From: Bog-756 sp963837805
Lineage (GTDB): Bacteria > Actinomycetota > Acidimicrobiia > Acidimicrobiales > RAAP-2
DNA: 64,000 nt
Assembly (NCBI GenBank): GCA_963837805.1
Contig: CAWIOU010000014.1
Coordinates: 248,001-312,000, forward strand
Reading direction: 5' to 3'
In this document: one piece after another, positions 1 through 7,427 of the stretch
Layout: each line of letters begins with the position of its first letter
How positions within the stretch are numbered: position 1 is the stretch's first letter
The notes under the pieces: model-generated
The model's input: only the letters and a program-made list of their open reading frames with translations
Database searches by the model: none
Told to the model about the DNA's origin: nothing
Made by a program: the position numbers and the translations under genes

Positions 1-1
1 C

Positions 2-412
2 ACCGTCGGAAACAGCGGGCTCACGGTGAAATCGGTCCTCGACATGATCGGCGAGGACCAGGTCGCCGGCCTCCGCACCCTCCGCGAGCTCGACGCGGCC
101 GGTCTCATCGAACTGCGCACGCCGGTGGTACCGGGCGACGACGACCCGGCCCCCGCCTATGACTTCTCGTCGAGCAACGGGTCGACCCTCGGCACCTTGC
201 CTCCCCCGGCGCCCACGCCACCGGAGTCCTCCGGCACCGACGAGACCCCCACGGTTCCCCCGCCGCCGCTGGCCATGGACCCCTCGGCCGCCTCCGGCGA
301 CAAGACGTACGGCAGCCTGGCCGAGGTGGCGATGATGCCACCCCCCATCGCCGACGACCCCTGGGCGCACACCACCAAGACCAACGGTTCGGACGACAGC
401 GGGGCGGCCTGA
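2..412 (+). CDS. C-terminal end of a DUF4388/winged-helix-like protein (5' truncated)
   Basis: The frame is open to the left edge of the window (T-V-G-N-S-G-L-T-V-K-S), so the GTG at 26 is probably internal and the gene begins outside the window. The first about 35 visible residues resemble the helical end of a DUF4388/PatA-N-like or winged-helix domain (V-L-D-M-I-G-E-D-Q-V-A-G-L-R-T-L). The rest is a proline-, serine- and threonine-rich, probably disordered tail ending near residue 128. Such tails are common in actinobacterial regulatory or gliding-type proteins. No catalytic residues are visible. It converges on rdgB, whose restored stop lies 28 bp downstream. The function is not recognised; the DUF4388 assignment is tentative. 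Confidence 0.55.
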   Translation, partial: TVGNSGLTVKSVLDMIGEDQVAGLRTLRELDAAGLIELRTPVVPGDDDPAPAYDFSSSNGSTLGTLPPPAPTPPESSGTDETPTVPPPPLAMDPSAASGDKTYGSLAEVAMMPPPIADDPWAHTTKTNGSDDSGAA

Positions 413-439
413 GCCGGTCACTCGCGACCGTCGGGATGA

Positions 440-1052
440 TCAGCCGGTGCCACCCAGCCGCGCGGCCAGCGCCGCGGAAGGCGCGGCCGCGGTGGGAGAT
501 CCGATGCTTCTCCTCGGCGGTCATCTGGGCGAAGGTGCGCCCCTCGAAGCCGTCGGGGATGAAGACGGGGTCGTACCCGAACCCGGAGTCACCCACCGCC
601 GCCCCTGCGATGGTGCCCGACACCTCCCCGGCCTCCCAGACGTCGGTGCCGTCCGGCCACGCCACCATGGCCACGGAGCGGAATTTGGCATGCCTCCGGT
701 CGGGATCGTCGGCTCCGACCCTGTCCAGCTCGGCGAGCAGCTTGGCCACGTTGTCGGCGTAGGACGCATGATCGCCGGCGAACCGGGCCGAGTAGACCCC
801 GGGTGCCCCCCCGAGGGCGTCGACCTCGAGCCCGGTGTCGTCGGACACCGCAGCCATCCCGGTGGCGTCGACCAGGCCACGGGCCTTGAGCCGGGCGTTG
901 TCGACCAGGGTGTCCCCGGTCTCTTCCACATCGGGAACCGAGGACGGGCGGGGCAGCAGCACCAGTCCCGGCACCTCGGACAGAATGGCCACGATCTCTG
1001 CGGCCTTGTCGGGATTGGCGCTGGCCACGACCAACTTGCGCTCCCTGGTCAC
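440..1052 (-). CDS. rdgB: Non-canonical purine NTP pyrophosphatase RdgB/HAM1, 3' frameshift
   Basis: Hydrolyses dITP, dXTP and related deaminated NTPs to monophosphates, keeping them out of nucleic acids. Family motifs are present: S-A-N-P-D-K at the nucleotide-binding N-terminus, D-D-T-G-L-E-V with the metal/catalytic acids, G-Y-D-P and I-S-H-R-G-R-A near the C-terminus. The GTG start at 1052 overlaps the rph stop (GTGA), indicating translational coupling. The conserved frame runs to about 477 and then leaves the family pattern, reading on to 105 as nonsense. Dropping one G in the CGCGGCGC run (about 470-477) gives A-L-A-A-R-L-G-G-T-G and a TGA at 440-442, the expected ending at about 203 residues. 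I take this as an assembly error or a very late frameshift. Length and motifs make the family certain. Confidence 0.9.
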
Positions 1053-1813
1053 CGGGGCGACGGGGGCTCGGCGAGCGTTTCTGTCTGCAGATCGAGGAGC
1101 TGCGCGATCCCGTGCTCGGCCAGGCTGAGCATCTCGTCGAGCTCGCCCTTGGTGAAAGGCATGCCCTCGGCCGTTCCCTGGACCTCGATGAACCGTCCCG
1201 ACGAAGTCATCACCACGTTCATGTCGACCTCGGCCCGGCTGTCCTCTTCGTAGGGGAGGTCGAGCATGCACACGCCGTCGACCACCCCGACCGAGACGGC
1301 GGCCACCGCCTCGGTGAGCGGGTTGGCCCGGAGCGCCCCCTTCTGGACGAGCCGGGTGAGTGCATCGTGCAGGGCGACGTAGGCACCACAGATCGACGCT
1401 GTCCGGGTACCCCCGTCGGCCTGGAGTACGTCGCAGTCCACGGTCACCTGGAGCTCCCCCAGTGCCACCATGTCGCACACCGAACGCAGCGACCGGCCGA
1501 TCAGCCGCTGGATCTCCTGGGTCCGGCCGGACTGCTTGCCCTTGGCCGCCTCTCGGGTGACCCGCTCGCCGGTCGAACCGGGCAGGAGCGAGTACTCGGC
1601 GGTGACCCAGCCCTTGCCCGAGCCCCGCATCCACGGCGGCACCCGCTCCTCGATGGAAGCCGTGCACAGGACCCGGGTACGCCCCATCGAGACCAGCACC
1701 GATCCGGGGGCGAAGACGGTGAAGTCCCGCTCGAAGGAGGCAGGCCGCAGCTCGTCGGTGCCCCGTCCGTCGGCCCGCCCGGTGGTCCGTCGGGCAATCG
1801 TTCCCTCGCTCAC
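1049..1813 (-). CDS. rph: Ribonuclease PH (tRNA nucleotidyltransferase)
   Basis: Phosphorolytic 3'-5' exoribonuclease that trims tRNA 3' ends. The 254-residue protein from the GTG at 1813 has the normal family length; an AAGGA-like ribosome site precedes it. Recognisable segments are G-K-G-W-V-T-A-E-Y-S-L-L-P-G-S-T (substrate loop), D-C-D-V-L-Q-A-D-G-G-T-R-T-A-S-I (phosphate-binding core) and the acidic D-L-P-Y-E-E-D-S-R-A-E-V-D-M-N-V active-site stretch. A longer in-frame reading to 1888 exists but its extra residues are not family-like. The stop overlaps the rdgB start. In Mycobacterium tuberculosis the same mec-cysO-cysM...rph-rdgB order occurs with murI and other genes between; here those are absent. 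Confidence 0.93.
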   Translation of the reverse strand: MSEGTIARRTTGRADGRGTDELRPASFERDFTVFAPGSVLVSMGRTRVLCTASIEERVPPWMRGSGKGWVTAEYSLLPGSTGERVTREAAKGKQSGRTQEIQRLIGRSLRSVCDMVALGELQVTVDCDVLQADGGTRTASICGAYVALHDALTRLVQKGALRANPLTEAVAAVSVGVVDGVCMLDLPYEEDSRAEVDMNVVMTSSGRFIEVQGTAEGMPFTKGELDEMLSLAEHGIAQLLDLQTETLAEPPSPR

Positions 1814-2019
1814 AACATGTCGTCCTTTCCGATCACACCTTGCTCCACCGGCCCGTCGTCGACCGCCATCGGCCCCGGCCACGAGCATCGTGGGCCCGAT
1901 CGTCGGCCGTCGGTGAGGTTCGGTCCGAGCTCAGCCGGCGGAAGTCCGGACCCGTGCCGGCAGAGTACCCCAGCGCCGGACCCGGGCCGTCGACGCCGAC
2001 GGGCGAGCGGGCCGAGGTA

Positions 2020-2967
2020 TCAGAAGTAGGTGATATGCCGGGCCCGCTCGGCCACCTCGTCGAGGTCGCCGGTCCAGGCTCCGGTGGAGAGGTACTTCCA
2101 TCCGCCGTCGGCGGAGACCACGACGATGGTCCCGGCCTCGATCGCCCCCGCCGTCTTGGCCGCCCCGGCCAGCGCCGCCCCCGACGACAGGCCGGCGAAG
2201 ATACCCACCTCGGTCAGTCGCCGGGTCCACTCGATCGACTCGCGGGGACGGACGATCCGCTTCCCGTCGAGGAGCTCGTTCCCGTGGTTGTCGATGAAGA
2301 TGGGCGGGATGTAGCCGTCGTCCAGGTTGCGCAACCCGTCCACCAGCTCGCCGGCCGGAGGCTCGATGGCCCAGACCTTGACGTCGGGATTCTGCTCCTT
2401 CAGGAACCGGCCGACCCCGAGCAGGGTGCCCGACGTGCCCAGACCGGCCACGAAATGGGTGACCTCGGGGCAGTCCCGCCAGATCTCGGGCCCGGTGCCC
2501 TCGTAGTGGGCCTTGGGGTTGGCCGGATTGGCGTACTGGTAGAGGAATGCCCACTCGGAGTGCTCGGCGGCTAGTTCCCGGGCCCGGCGCACGGCCCCGT
2601 TGGACCCCTCGGAGCCGGGCGACGAGATGATCTCGGCACCCCACACCTCGAGGAGCTGGCGGCGCTCCACCGAGACGTTGTCGGCCAGGACCACGGTCAG
2701 GTGGTAGCCCTTGAGCTTGCAGACCATGGCCATGCCGATGCCGGTGTTGCCCGACGACGGCTCGATCAGCGTCTGGCCCGGCTCGAGGATGCCGTCCTTC
2801 TCCGCCTGCTCGACCATCGACAGCGCGATCCTGTCCTTGACCGAACCGCCCGGGTTCTGTCCCTCGAGCTTGATCAGGATGCGGACGTCGGGGTTGGGGC
2901 TCAGCGAGGTGATGTCGACCAGCGGGGTGTTCCCGATCAGCTCCAGCACGGAGCCGAAGGCTGTCAT
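2020..2967 (-). CDS. cysM: CysM-type O-phosphoserine sulfhydrylase / cysteine synthase
   Basis: PLP enzyme of fold type II making cysteine. The 315-residue protein carries the Schiff-base lysine in G-G-S-V-K-D-R (K44), the substrate loop S-S-G-N-T-G (71-76), the phosphate-binding G-T-S-G-T loop (about 175-179) and the C-terminal W-K-Y-L-S-T-G-A-W that is shared with mycobacterial CysM. In that family O-phosphoserine plus the thiocarboxylated carrier CysO are the substrates rather than O-acetylserine and sulfide. The ATG overlaps the cysO stop (ATGA), so the carrier and its partner enzyme are translationally coupled; mec lies just upstream. The genomic context makes the CysO-dependent reaction more likely than CysK activity. 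Confidence 0.93.
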   Translation of the reverse strand: MTAFGSVLELIGNTPLVDITSLSPNPDVRILIKLEGQNPGGSVKDRIALSMVEQAEKDGILEPGQTLIEPSSGNTGIGMAMVCKLKGYHLTVVLADNVSVERRQLLEVWGAEIISSPGSEGSNGAVRRARELAAEHSEWAFLYQYANPANPKAHYEGTGPEIWRDCPEVTHFVAGLGTSGTLLGVGRFLKEQNPDVKVWAIEPPAGELVDGLRNLDDGYIPPIFIDNHGNELLDGKRIVRPRESIEWTRRLTEVGIFAGLSSGAALAGAAKTAGAIEAGTIVVVSADGGWKYLSTGAWTGDLDEVAERARHITYF

Positions 2968-3269
2968 CGGACGAAGGCTGCCCTGGTGTCGCCCGCTCCC
3001 CCGGCCACCGCAGGCAGGATCGAGATCTCGTCCGACTCCTTCACCGGGGTGTCGAGCGCCGAAAGGTACCTGACGTCGTCGTCGTTGAGATAGACGTTGA
3101 CGAACTTGTGGAGCGACCCCTCGTCGTCGATGACCTGGCCGGTCAGCCCCGGGTAGGTTCCGGCCAGGGTCTCGAGGACCTCGCCGACCGTCGACCCCTC
3201 GACAGCGACCGTCTTGGCCCCTCCGGCGTGCGAACGCAGGATGGTCGGCAGGTTGACTTGCACAGGCAC
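2964..3269 (-). CDS. cysO: CysO ubiquitin-like sulfur carrier with C-terminal extension beyond the diglycine
   Basis: Small beta-grasp (ThiS/MoaD) sulfur carrier that delivers thiocarboxylate sulfur to CysM. The 101-residue protein starts at the GTG at 3269 behind an AGAGGAG ribosome site. The core ends with I-L-P-A-V-A-G-G, the usual tail of the family. Unlike M. tuberculosis CysO, which ends at the diglycine, ten more residues (A-G-D-T-R-A-A-F-V-R) follow before the stop. No simple one-base change restores a stop right after GG, and the stop TGA is used as the overlap with cysM, so the extension seems genuine. It would have to be removed before adenylation, presumably by the Mec protease encoded upstream. 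Confidence 0.92.
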   Translation of the reverse strand: MPVQVNLPTILRSHAGGAKTVAVEGSTVGEVLETLAGTYPGLTGQVIDDEGSLHKFVNVYLNDDDVRYLSALDTPVKESDEISILPAVAGGAGDTRAAFVR

Positions 3270-3327
3270 GGGTTCTCCTCTTGTTGCGCGATGGCGGCGG
3301 TGAAAGTTGACTACTTCGCTTGGGATT

Positions 3328-3735
3328 CTACCGGGGTCGCAAGCTCACCGGTTCCTCGGTGATCACCCCGTCGACGATCCGGTAGCTCCGCACCACGGGT
3401 TGGGTGTCCCGAAGGGAAACCAGCACGTAGTGCCAGTCCGGGTCGGGGGCCTGGGCGACATCGGTGGGCGACGGGTAGGCCTCGGTATGGGTGTGGGAGT
3501 GGAACACCCCGATGATCGAGTTCCCCGACGCTTCGGCGTCGCGGTCGGCCTTCAGGTGGTCCTTCGGATCGACCGTGTACAGCTTGGCCGATGCCGCCAG
3601 ATTGCGGGCCGGGTAGCAGGTGACGACCTCACCGGTCCCGAGATTTCCTCCCAGGAGGCCGCAGGCCTCATCGGGAAGTCCGGTGAGGCAGTGGGCCACC
3701 ATCTGATCGTGGGCCGGCTTGGGGAGGGACAACAT
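3328..3735 (-). CDS. mec: Mec, JAMM/MPN+ metalloprotease acting on CysO
   Basis: Zinc isopeptidase-like enzyme that releases cysteine from the CysO-cysteine adduct made by CysM. The 135-residue protein has the JAMM motif: a glutamate in D-E-A-C-G-L-L-G-G (about 22-30) and H-S-H followed by seven residues, then S-P-T-D (H-S-H-T-H-T-E-A-Y-P-S-P-T-D). It is the first gene of mec-cysO-cysM, 58 bp upstream of cysO, and diverges from smpB with only 53 bp between the two starts, which must hold both promoters. Given the extended CysO tail next door, Mec may also mature CysO, as JAMM proteases do for QbsE-type carriers. Confidence 0.9.
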   Translation of the reverse strand: MLSLPKPAHDQMVAHCLTGLPDEACGLLGGNLGTGEVVTCYPARNLAASAKLYTVDPKDHLKADRDAEASGNSIIGVFHSHTHTEAYPSPTDVAQAPDPDWHYVLVSLRDTQPVVRSYRIVDGVITEEPVSLRPR

Positions 3736-3788
3736 GATGAACGCTCACGTTAGAGGAACCGGGGTAGGGATCGGGCGACTACCGTCCG

Positions 3789-4343
3789 ATGGGTATGGCA
3801 GCGGCCAAGCAGAAGAACAGGTCGGCCGGCGGCCGGGCCGGGGCACCGGTGGGCAAGGGCAAACCGGCACAGGAGGCCAACCGTGTGGTGGCCTCCAACC
3901 GGCGCGCCCGCCACGACTACGAGATCATCGACACCGTCGAGTGCGGCATCGTCCTCCAGGGCTCGGAGGTGAAATCGCTGCGGGCGGGCCGGATCGCGCT
4001 GCAGGACTCCTACGCCCGGATCATCGACGGCGAGATGTGGCTGTTCGGGGTCCACGTCCCTCCCTATGCCCAGGCCAACGGGTTCGGTGCCCACGAGCCG
4101 GACCGGCGGCGCAAGCTGTTGCTGCATCGCCGCCAGATCGACGAGTGGATGGGACGGTCCCAGCAGCAGTCCCTGACCATGGTGCCCCTGTCGATCTACT
4201 TCAAGGACGGTCGGGCCAAGGTCGAGGTGGCACTGGCCCGGGGCCGCCGGCAGTACGACAAGCGCCACGCCATCGCCACCCGGGACGCCAGCCGGGAGGC
4301 GGCGCGGGAGGCTCGGGCCGCGGCCAAGGGCGGTGCTCGCTGA
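3789..4343 (+). CDS. smpB: SsrA-binding protein SmpB
   Basis: tmRNA-binding partner essential for trans-translation and rescue of stalled ribosomes. The 184-residue protein has a basic, low-complexity N-terminal extension of about 35 residues, then the SmpB core: N-R-R-A-R-H-D-Y-E-I, G-I-V-L-Q-G-S-E-V-K-S-L-R, P-Y-A-Q-A-N, and R-R-K-L-L-L-H-R, with the C-terminal tail K-R-H-A-I-A-T-R-D-A that inserts in the decoding site. A second ATG two codons in (3795) is also possible. Its RNA partner ssrA begins about 80 bp downstream, the usual arrangement in actinobacteria. Confidence 0.95.
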   Translation: MGMAAAKQKNRSAGGRAGAPVGKGKPAQEANRVVASNRRARHDYEIIDTVECGIVLQGSEVKSLRAGRIALQDSYARIIDGEMWLFGVHVPPYAQANGFGAHEPDRRRKLLLHRRQIDEWMGRSQQQSLTMVPLSIYFKDGRAKVEVALARGRRQYDKRHAIATRDASREAAREARAAAKGGAR

Positions 4344-4422
4344 GGCTCAGATGCGGTCCGGCCGGGAGACGGTAGGCTTGTTTGTCTCAGCCGGGCACCT
4401 GGTCCGGCCGTGTGACCACCCA

Positions 4423-4770
4423 GGGGGTGACAGGCTTCGACTCTGGTCGTCGAGGTAGGAGAAGCGAGCCGTGGTCTCCGGAGCCACGTTAAAGAGCCGG
4501 AACAAAAAATAAACGCCGAGCCTCAGCTCGCGCTCGCAGCCTAGAAACTGCGACGTCCGACCGGCCTCAGTCCCACGGGTCGGAAACGGGCGCCATCTAG
4601 TGGGGCTCACCTGACCGATTGCGCCGACGGGCGGTCAGGGACAACTCAGTCGGATACGGATTGGCACTGCCGCCGGTAGCGGCGCCGATCCCGACAACCC
4701 AACACCGGCTGCGCTCGGAGAAGGCCTACTGAGAAGCCGGAGGACGCGGGTTCGATTCCCGCCACCTCCA
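4423..4770 (+). ncRNA. ssrA: tmRNA (ssrA), proteolysis tag AEPQLALAA
   Basis: Rescues stalled ribosomes by acting first as tRNA-Ala and then as mRNA. The 5' end G-G-G-G-G-U-G-A followed by C-A-G-G-C-U-U-C-G-A-C and the 3' T-arm/acceptor (G-G-G-U-U-C-G-A-U-U-C-C-C then C-A-C-C-U-C-C-A) pair as in all tmRNAs. The resume codon is GCC at 4515, preceded by A-U-A-A-A-C as in mycobacteria, and the tag frame A-E-P-Q-L-A-L-A-A ends with TAG at 4542-4544. The tag ends in the usual L-A-A degron and is short at nine residues. The genome reads ACGA, not ACCA, after the acceptor stem, so the CCA end must be added post-transcriptionally. Confidence 0.93.
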
Positions 4771-4781
4771 CGATGCCCTGA
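4768..4781 (+). repeat. 14-bp direct repeat copy 1 at the tmRNA 3' end
   Basis: The 14 bases CCACGATGCCCTGA, starting with the last three bases of tmRNA, recur exactly at 7389-7402. The segment between them (about 2.6 kb) holds the hydrolase-cyclase fusion and a mycothiol-type enzyme. tmRNA 3' ends are common integration targets, but the match barely enters the RNA gene and no integrase is nearby, so an attachment-site role is only a possibility. Confidence 0.35.
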
Positions 4782-4835
4782 TTGTGCCAACGAACGAAAC
4801 GAAGGGGTGTTCGTGAATGAACGCCCCGAGTGCTC

Positions 4836-4873
4836 ACAAAACCCCGCTGGGAAAGCTTCCAGCGGGGTTTTGT
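4836..4873 (+). terminator. Strong intrinsic terminator downstream of tmRNA
   Basis: Perfect inverted repeat with 15-bp arms (4836-4850 and 4859-4873) around an 8-nt loop. The GC core is CCCCGCTGG/CCAGCGGGG, flanked by AAAA on the left and TTTT on the right, so it can terminate transcription in both directions. It is well placed to end the smpB-ssrA transcripts. The downstream reading frame is open through it from 4817, but the real start of the next gene is after it, at 5018. Confidence 0.9.
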
Positions 4874-5017
4874 GCTCCACCAAGTCTGTACCGATCCTTA
4901 TTGAGAGTACCGCTCGTGCCTCGTCTGGCGCTCGAAGAGCGTGCCTCCGGCCGGCTTCTCAACCAGTCCGGATCCTGCGTTCGACGCAGTCGCTTGGGAT
5001 GGTCAGACTTGGTAGAG

Positions 5018-6361
5018 ATGGCCGACACTTTCGAGATCCACTTCGCCAGAAATGGCACCACTTCCATCGCCTACCAGGTACTCGGAACCGGAGCCCTGGA
5101 CATCCTCACCTTCTCCAGTGCCGTGCTCCCGATAGACAGCATGGACGAGGAGCCTTCCCTCGCCCGGTTCCACCGAAGATTGGCCTCCTTCGGCAGGTTG
5201 ATCAGACTCGATCTCCGGGGCATCGGATTATCCGACCACTTGTCCGGCGATCAGACCAGCCTTGAGGATTGGGTCCAGGACGCCGTGGCGGTACTCGACG
5301 CGGTGGGTTCGCAACGAGCTGCGATTCTTGCCCCGAGGGACACGGCACTACACGGCATCTTGCTTGCCTCGATGTTCCCGGAGCGTGTCGCCAGCCTGGT
5401 GCTGATCAACGGCACAGCCCGGATGGCTCGAGCCGAGGACTATCCGGTCGGGGTACCTCAGAAAATCCTCGACAGCTTCATTGAGGTCAACACCAATCCG
5501 GAAGCGGTCGCACAAGGCTTCGATTTTCTGGCGCTGGCCGCTCCGAGCGTCGCCCGGGACGACGTGTTCCGGGCTTGGTGGGTCAAAGCTGGCTACCGGG
5601 GAGCCAGCCCAGCTATGGCCCGGGCGGTCCAAGCAATCTACGTCCAGGCAGATGTGAGGCCCGTTCTCTCCTTGGTGCAGGCACCGACATTGATCCTGCA
5701 TCGAAGATCCAATGCCATGGTCCGTGTCGGCCACGGTCGGTACCTCGCCGAGCACATCCCGAACGCCAGATACGTCGAGTTGGAAGGAGCGGATGACCTG
5801 TACTGGGTCGGTGATACGGAAACCATGCTCGATGAGATCGAGGAGTTCCTAACCGGCGTCCGCCGAGGTGCGGGGGCGGAGCGGACCTTGGCGACCATCC
5901 TGTTCACCGACATCGTCAGTTCGACGGCCCGGGCCGCCGAGATCGGAGACAAGCAGTGGCGCGATCTGCTGGAGCAGCACGACAGGCTGCTCAGACGTCA
6001 ACTGACCAGCTTCGCCGGACGTGAGGTCAATACCACCGGCGATGGCTTCGTGGCCATGTTCGACGGACCGGCGCGGGCGGTGGCCTGCGGTTGCGCCATG
6101 CGCGACGCTGCGGCCCAGATCGGTGTGGAGCTCCGCATCGGCATCCACACCGGTGAGGTTGAGAAGCGGGGTGACGATCTGGCTGGGCTGGCCGTCCACA
6201 TCGCCGCCCGGGTCGAGGCAAAGGCCGAAACCGGACAGGTGCTCGTCTCACGCACGGTGGTCGATCTTGTAGTGGGCTCGGCCATCAACTTTGCCGATCG
6301 TGGTGAGCACACTCTCAAGGGGGTTCCCGGGCTATGGCGCCTGTTCTCCGTCGAATCCTGA
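5018..6361 (+). CDS. Alpha/beta-hydrolase-like domain fused to class III adenylate/guanylate cyclase
   Basis: Two-domain signalling protein of 447 residues. Residues about 1-270 are an alpha/beta-hydrolase fold (D-L-R-G-I-G-L-S-D, then a C-terminal H-R-R-S-N/G-H-G-R-Y-L segment). Residues about 288-440 are a class III cyclase with metal-binding aspartates in L-F-T-D-I-V-S-S-T and N-T-T-G-D-G-F-V-A-M-F-D, then V-H-I-A-A-R-V and the D-R-G-E-H-T-L-K-G-V-P-G-L-W closing segment. The hydrolase nucleophile elbow reads A-P-R-D-T-A-L-H-G with no G-x-S-x-G serine, so that domain is probably a ligand sensor. The ATG at 5018 is chosen because the longer frame crosses the terminator. A paralogue with an intact L-S-E-G-G elbow lies at 59721-61095. 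Confidence 0.88.
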   Translation: MADTFEIHFARNGTTSIAYQVLGTGALDILTFSSAVLPIDSMDEEPSLARFHRRLASFGRLIRLDLRGIGLSDHLSGDQTSLEDWVQDAVAVLDAVGSQRAAILAPRDTALHGILLASMFPERVASLVLINGTARMARAEDYPVGVPQKILDSFIEVNTNPEAVAQGFDFLALAAPSVARDDVFRAWWVKAGYRGASPAMARAVQAIYVQADVRPVLSLVQAPTLILHRRSNAMVRVGHGRYLAEHIPNARYVELEGADDLYWVGDTETMLDEIEEFLTGVRRGAGAERTLATILFTDIVSSTARAAEIGDKQWRDLLEQHDRLLRRQLTSFAGREVNTTGDGFVAMFDGPARAVACGCAMRDAAAQIGVELRIGIHTGEVEKRGDDLAGLAVHIAARVEAKAETGQVLVSRTVVDLVVGSAINFADRGEHTLKGVPGLWRLFSVES

Positions 6362-6386
6362 TGGCCGATCTGGGCGGGGGTGCCGG

Positions 6387-7049
6387 CTACCCATAAATGT
6401 TCACACTCCCATCCAGGCCCAAGATCGAAGGATCGGCTCGACCCGATGCGACGAGAATGAAGGTGAGCGGACCTGTCTCGATGCGGCGCCCTCCAGCACC
6501 AATGGCCAAATCACCGAAATCGTCCAGGCCGAGCGTGGCCGGTCCCCACCCCCGTTGGCTCAGGACCTCGGCGATGTAAACAACGGCGGCCTGAAGACCC
6601 GGCCCCTTCTGGGGCGGTCGGCCGAGTGCGGCGAGGATGTCTTCATTGTGGATATAGCCACCACACCAAAGAGACTGGATGGCGGCGCCGAGCGTACCTT
6701 CGATGCCTGGAACGGCCGGACCGTTCCAGGCATCCTGGTCGAAGGCGCTCATCAATGCTCCGGTGGCGGTGGTGACGCTCTCCATTTCCTCGAGCAGGAC
6801 CTGCGGTGAACGACCACGCCGCTCGGCCACTTGGTGGTCGTACCACGGTTGGGTATCGATGCCCTCGAGCCGACCGGCGGTGATGTCGGCCATGACTCCG
6901 GTCACGTGCGCCGCGAGGTCGAATACCGTCCAACCCTCGCAACGGGTGGGCGTCGCCCACTCCTCCGTGGTGAGGGTGGAGGTAAAGTCATGCAACCATC
7001 GCATCTCGCCAAGGAGTCCGGCCACGACCTCGTCCTGTGGCAGTGCCAT
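6387..7049 (-). CDS. Mycothiol-dependent maleylpyruvate isomerase family protein
   Basis: A 220-residue DinB-fold protein. The N-terminal half has the family signature R-C-E-G-W-T-V-F-D-L-A-A-H-V-T-G (about 38-53) with the histidine used for metal binding, and a second histidine in Y-D-H-Q (about 69-72) and Y-I-H-N-E-D (about 132-137). Members use mycothiol as cofactor or substrate in isomerase, detoxification and unknown reactions. Two further relatives lie at 30697 and 41314, consistent with a mycothiol-producing actinobacterium. It converges on the upstream cyclase gene with a 25-bp gap. The substrate cannot be read from the sequence. Confidence 0.8.
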   Translation of the reverse strand: MALPQDEVVAGLLGEMRWLHDFTSTLTTEEWATPTRCEGWTVFDLAAHVTGVMADITAGRLEGIDTQPWYDHQVAERRGRSPQVLLEEMESVTTATGALMSAFDQDAWNGPAVPGIEGTLGAAIQSLWCGGYIHNEDILAALGRPPQKGPGLQAAVVYIAEVLSQRGWGPATLGLDDFGDLAIGAGGRRIETGPLTFILVASGRADPSILGLDGSVNIYG

Positions 7050-7388
7050 GACAGCTCCCTGGGCGCCAGTTCGACCTTCCGCACATTGTTGCGTGAGGTG
7101 CCGGTGGAGTCAACCGTTGATCCGCGCACGGACGCCGTCCGGCAGCGCAGCTCCGAACGCGACGTGGATGCCGAAGCGTTGATGCTCCTTCGCCGATCAA
7201 CGGTTCTTCGCCCTCATCTTCGTGCGGGTGTCTCACCAATCCATCATCCGCTGCCGAGGTATCCCGGCCTAACTCAAGGCAGCTCACCAGAGTGGCAACC
7301 AGGCCGGTGTGGAGACACCCGTACTGAACCTGTGGAGGCTCCCTTCGCCCACCTCCATTCGCCCTGCTCAAGGGGTTTCGTTAACATG

Positions 7389-7402
7389 CCACGATGCCCT
7401 GA
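7389..7402 (+). repeat. 14-bp direct repeat copy 2
   Basis: Exact second copy of the 14 bases found at the tmRNA 3' end (4768-4781). It overlaps the left arm of the hairpin at 7394-7427. See copy 1 for the possible meaning. Confidence 0.35.
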
Positions 7403-7427
7403 CCTGTTTTCCCGCAGGTCAGGGCAT
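7394..7427 (+). terminator. Strong 13-bp hairpin in intergenic DNA
   Basis: Arms ATGCCCTGACCTG (7394-7406) and CAGGTCAGGGCAT (7415-7427) are fully complementary around TTTTCCCG. No run of T follows on either strand, so it is not a textbook terminator. It could be a structured leader, a protein-binding palindrome or an element end. Confidence 0.5.

Noticed and set aside
105..1667. 520-residue minus-strand open frame covering rdgB and part of rph
   Set aside because: Only the rdgB part (about 477-1052) is family-like; the ends are read-through after a frameshift and shadow of rph.
4635..4883. Minus-strand open frames across the tmRNA 3' end
   Set aside because: Reverse translation of tmRNA and its terminator.
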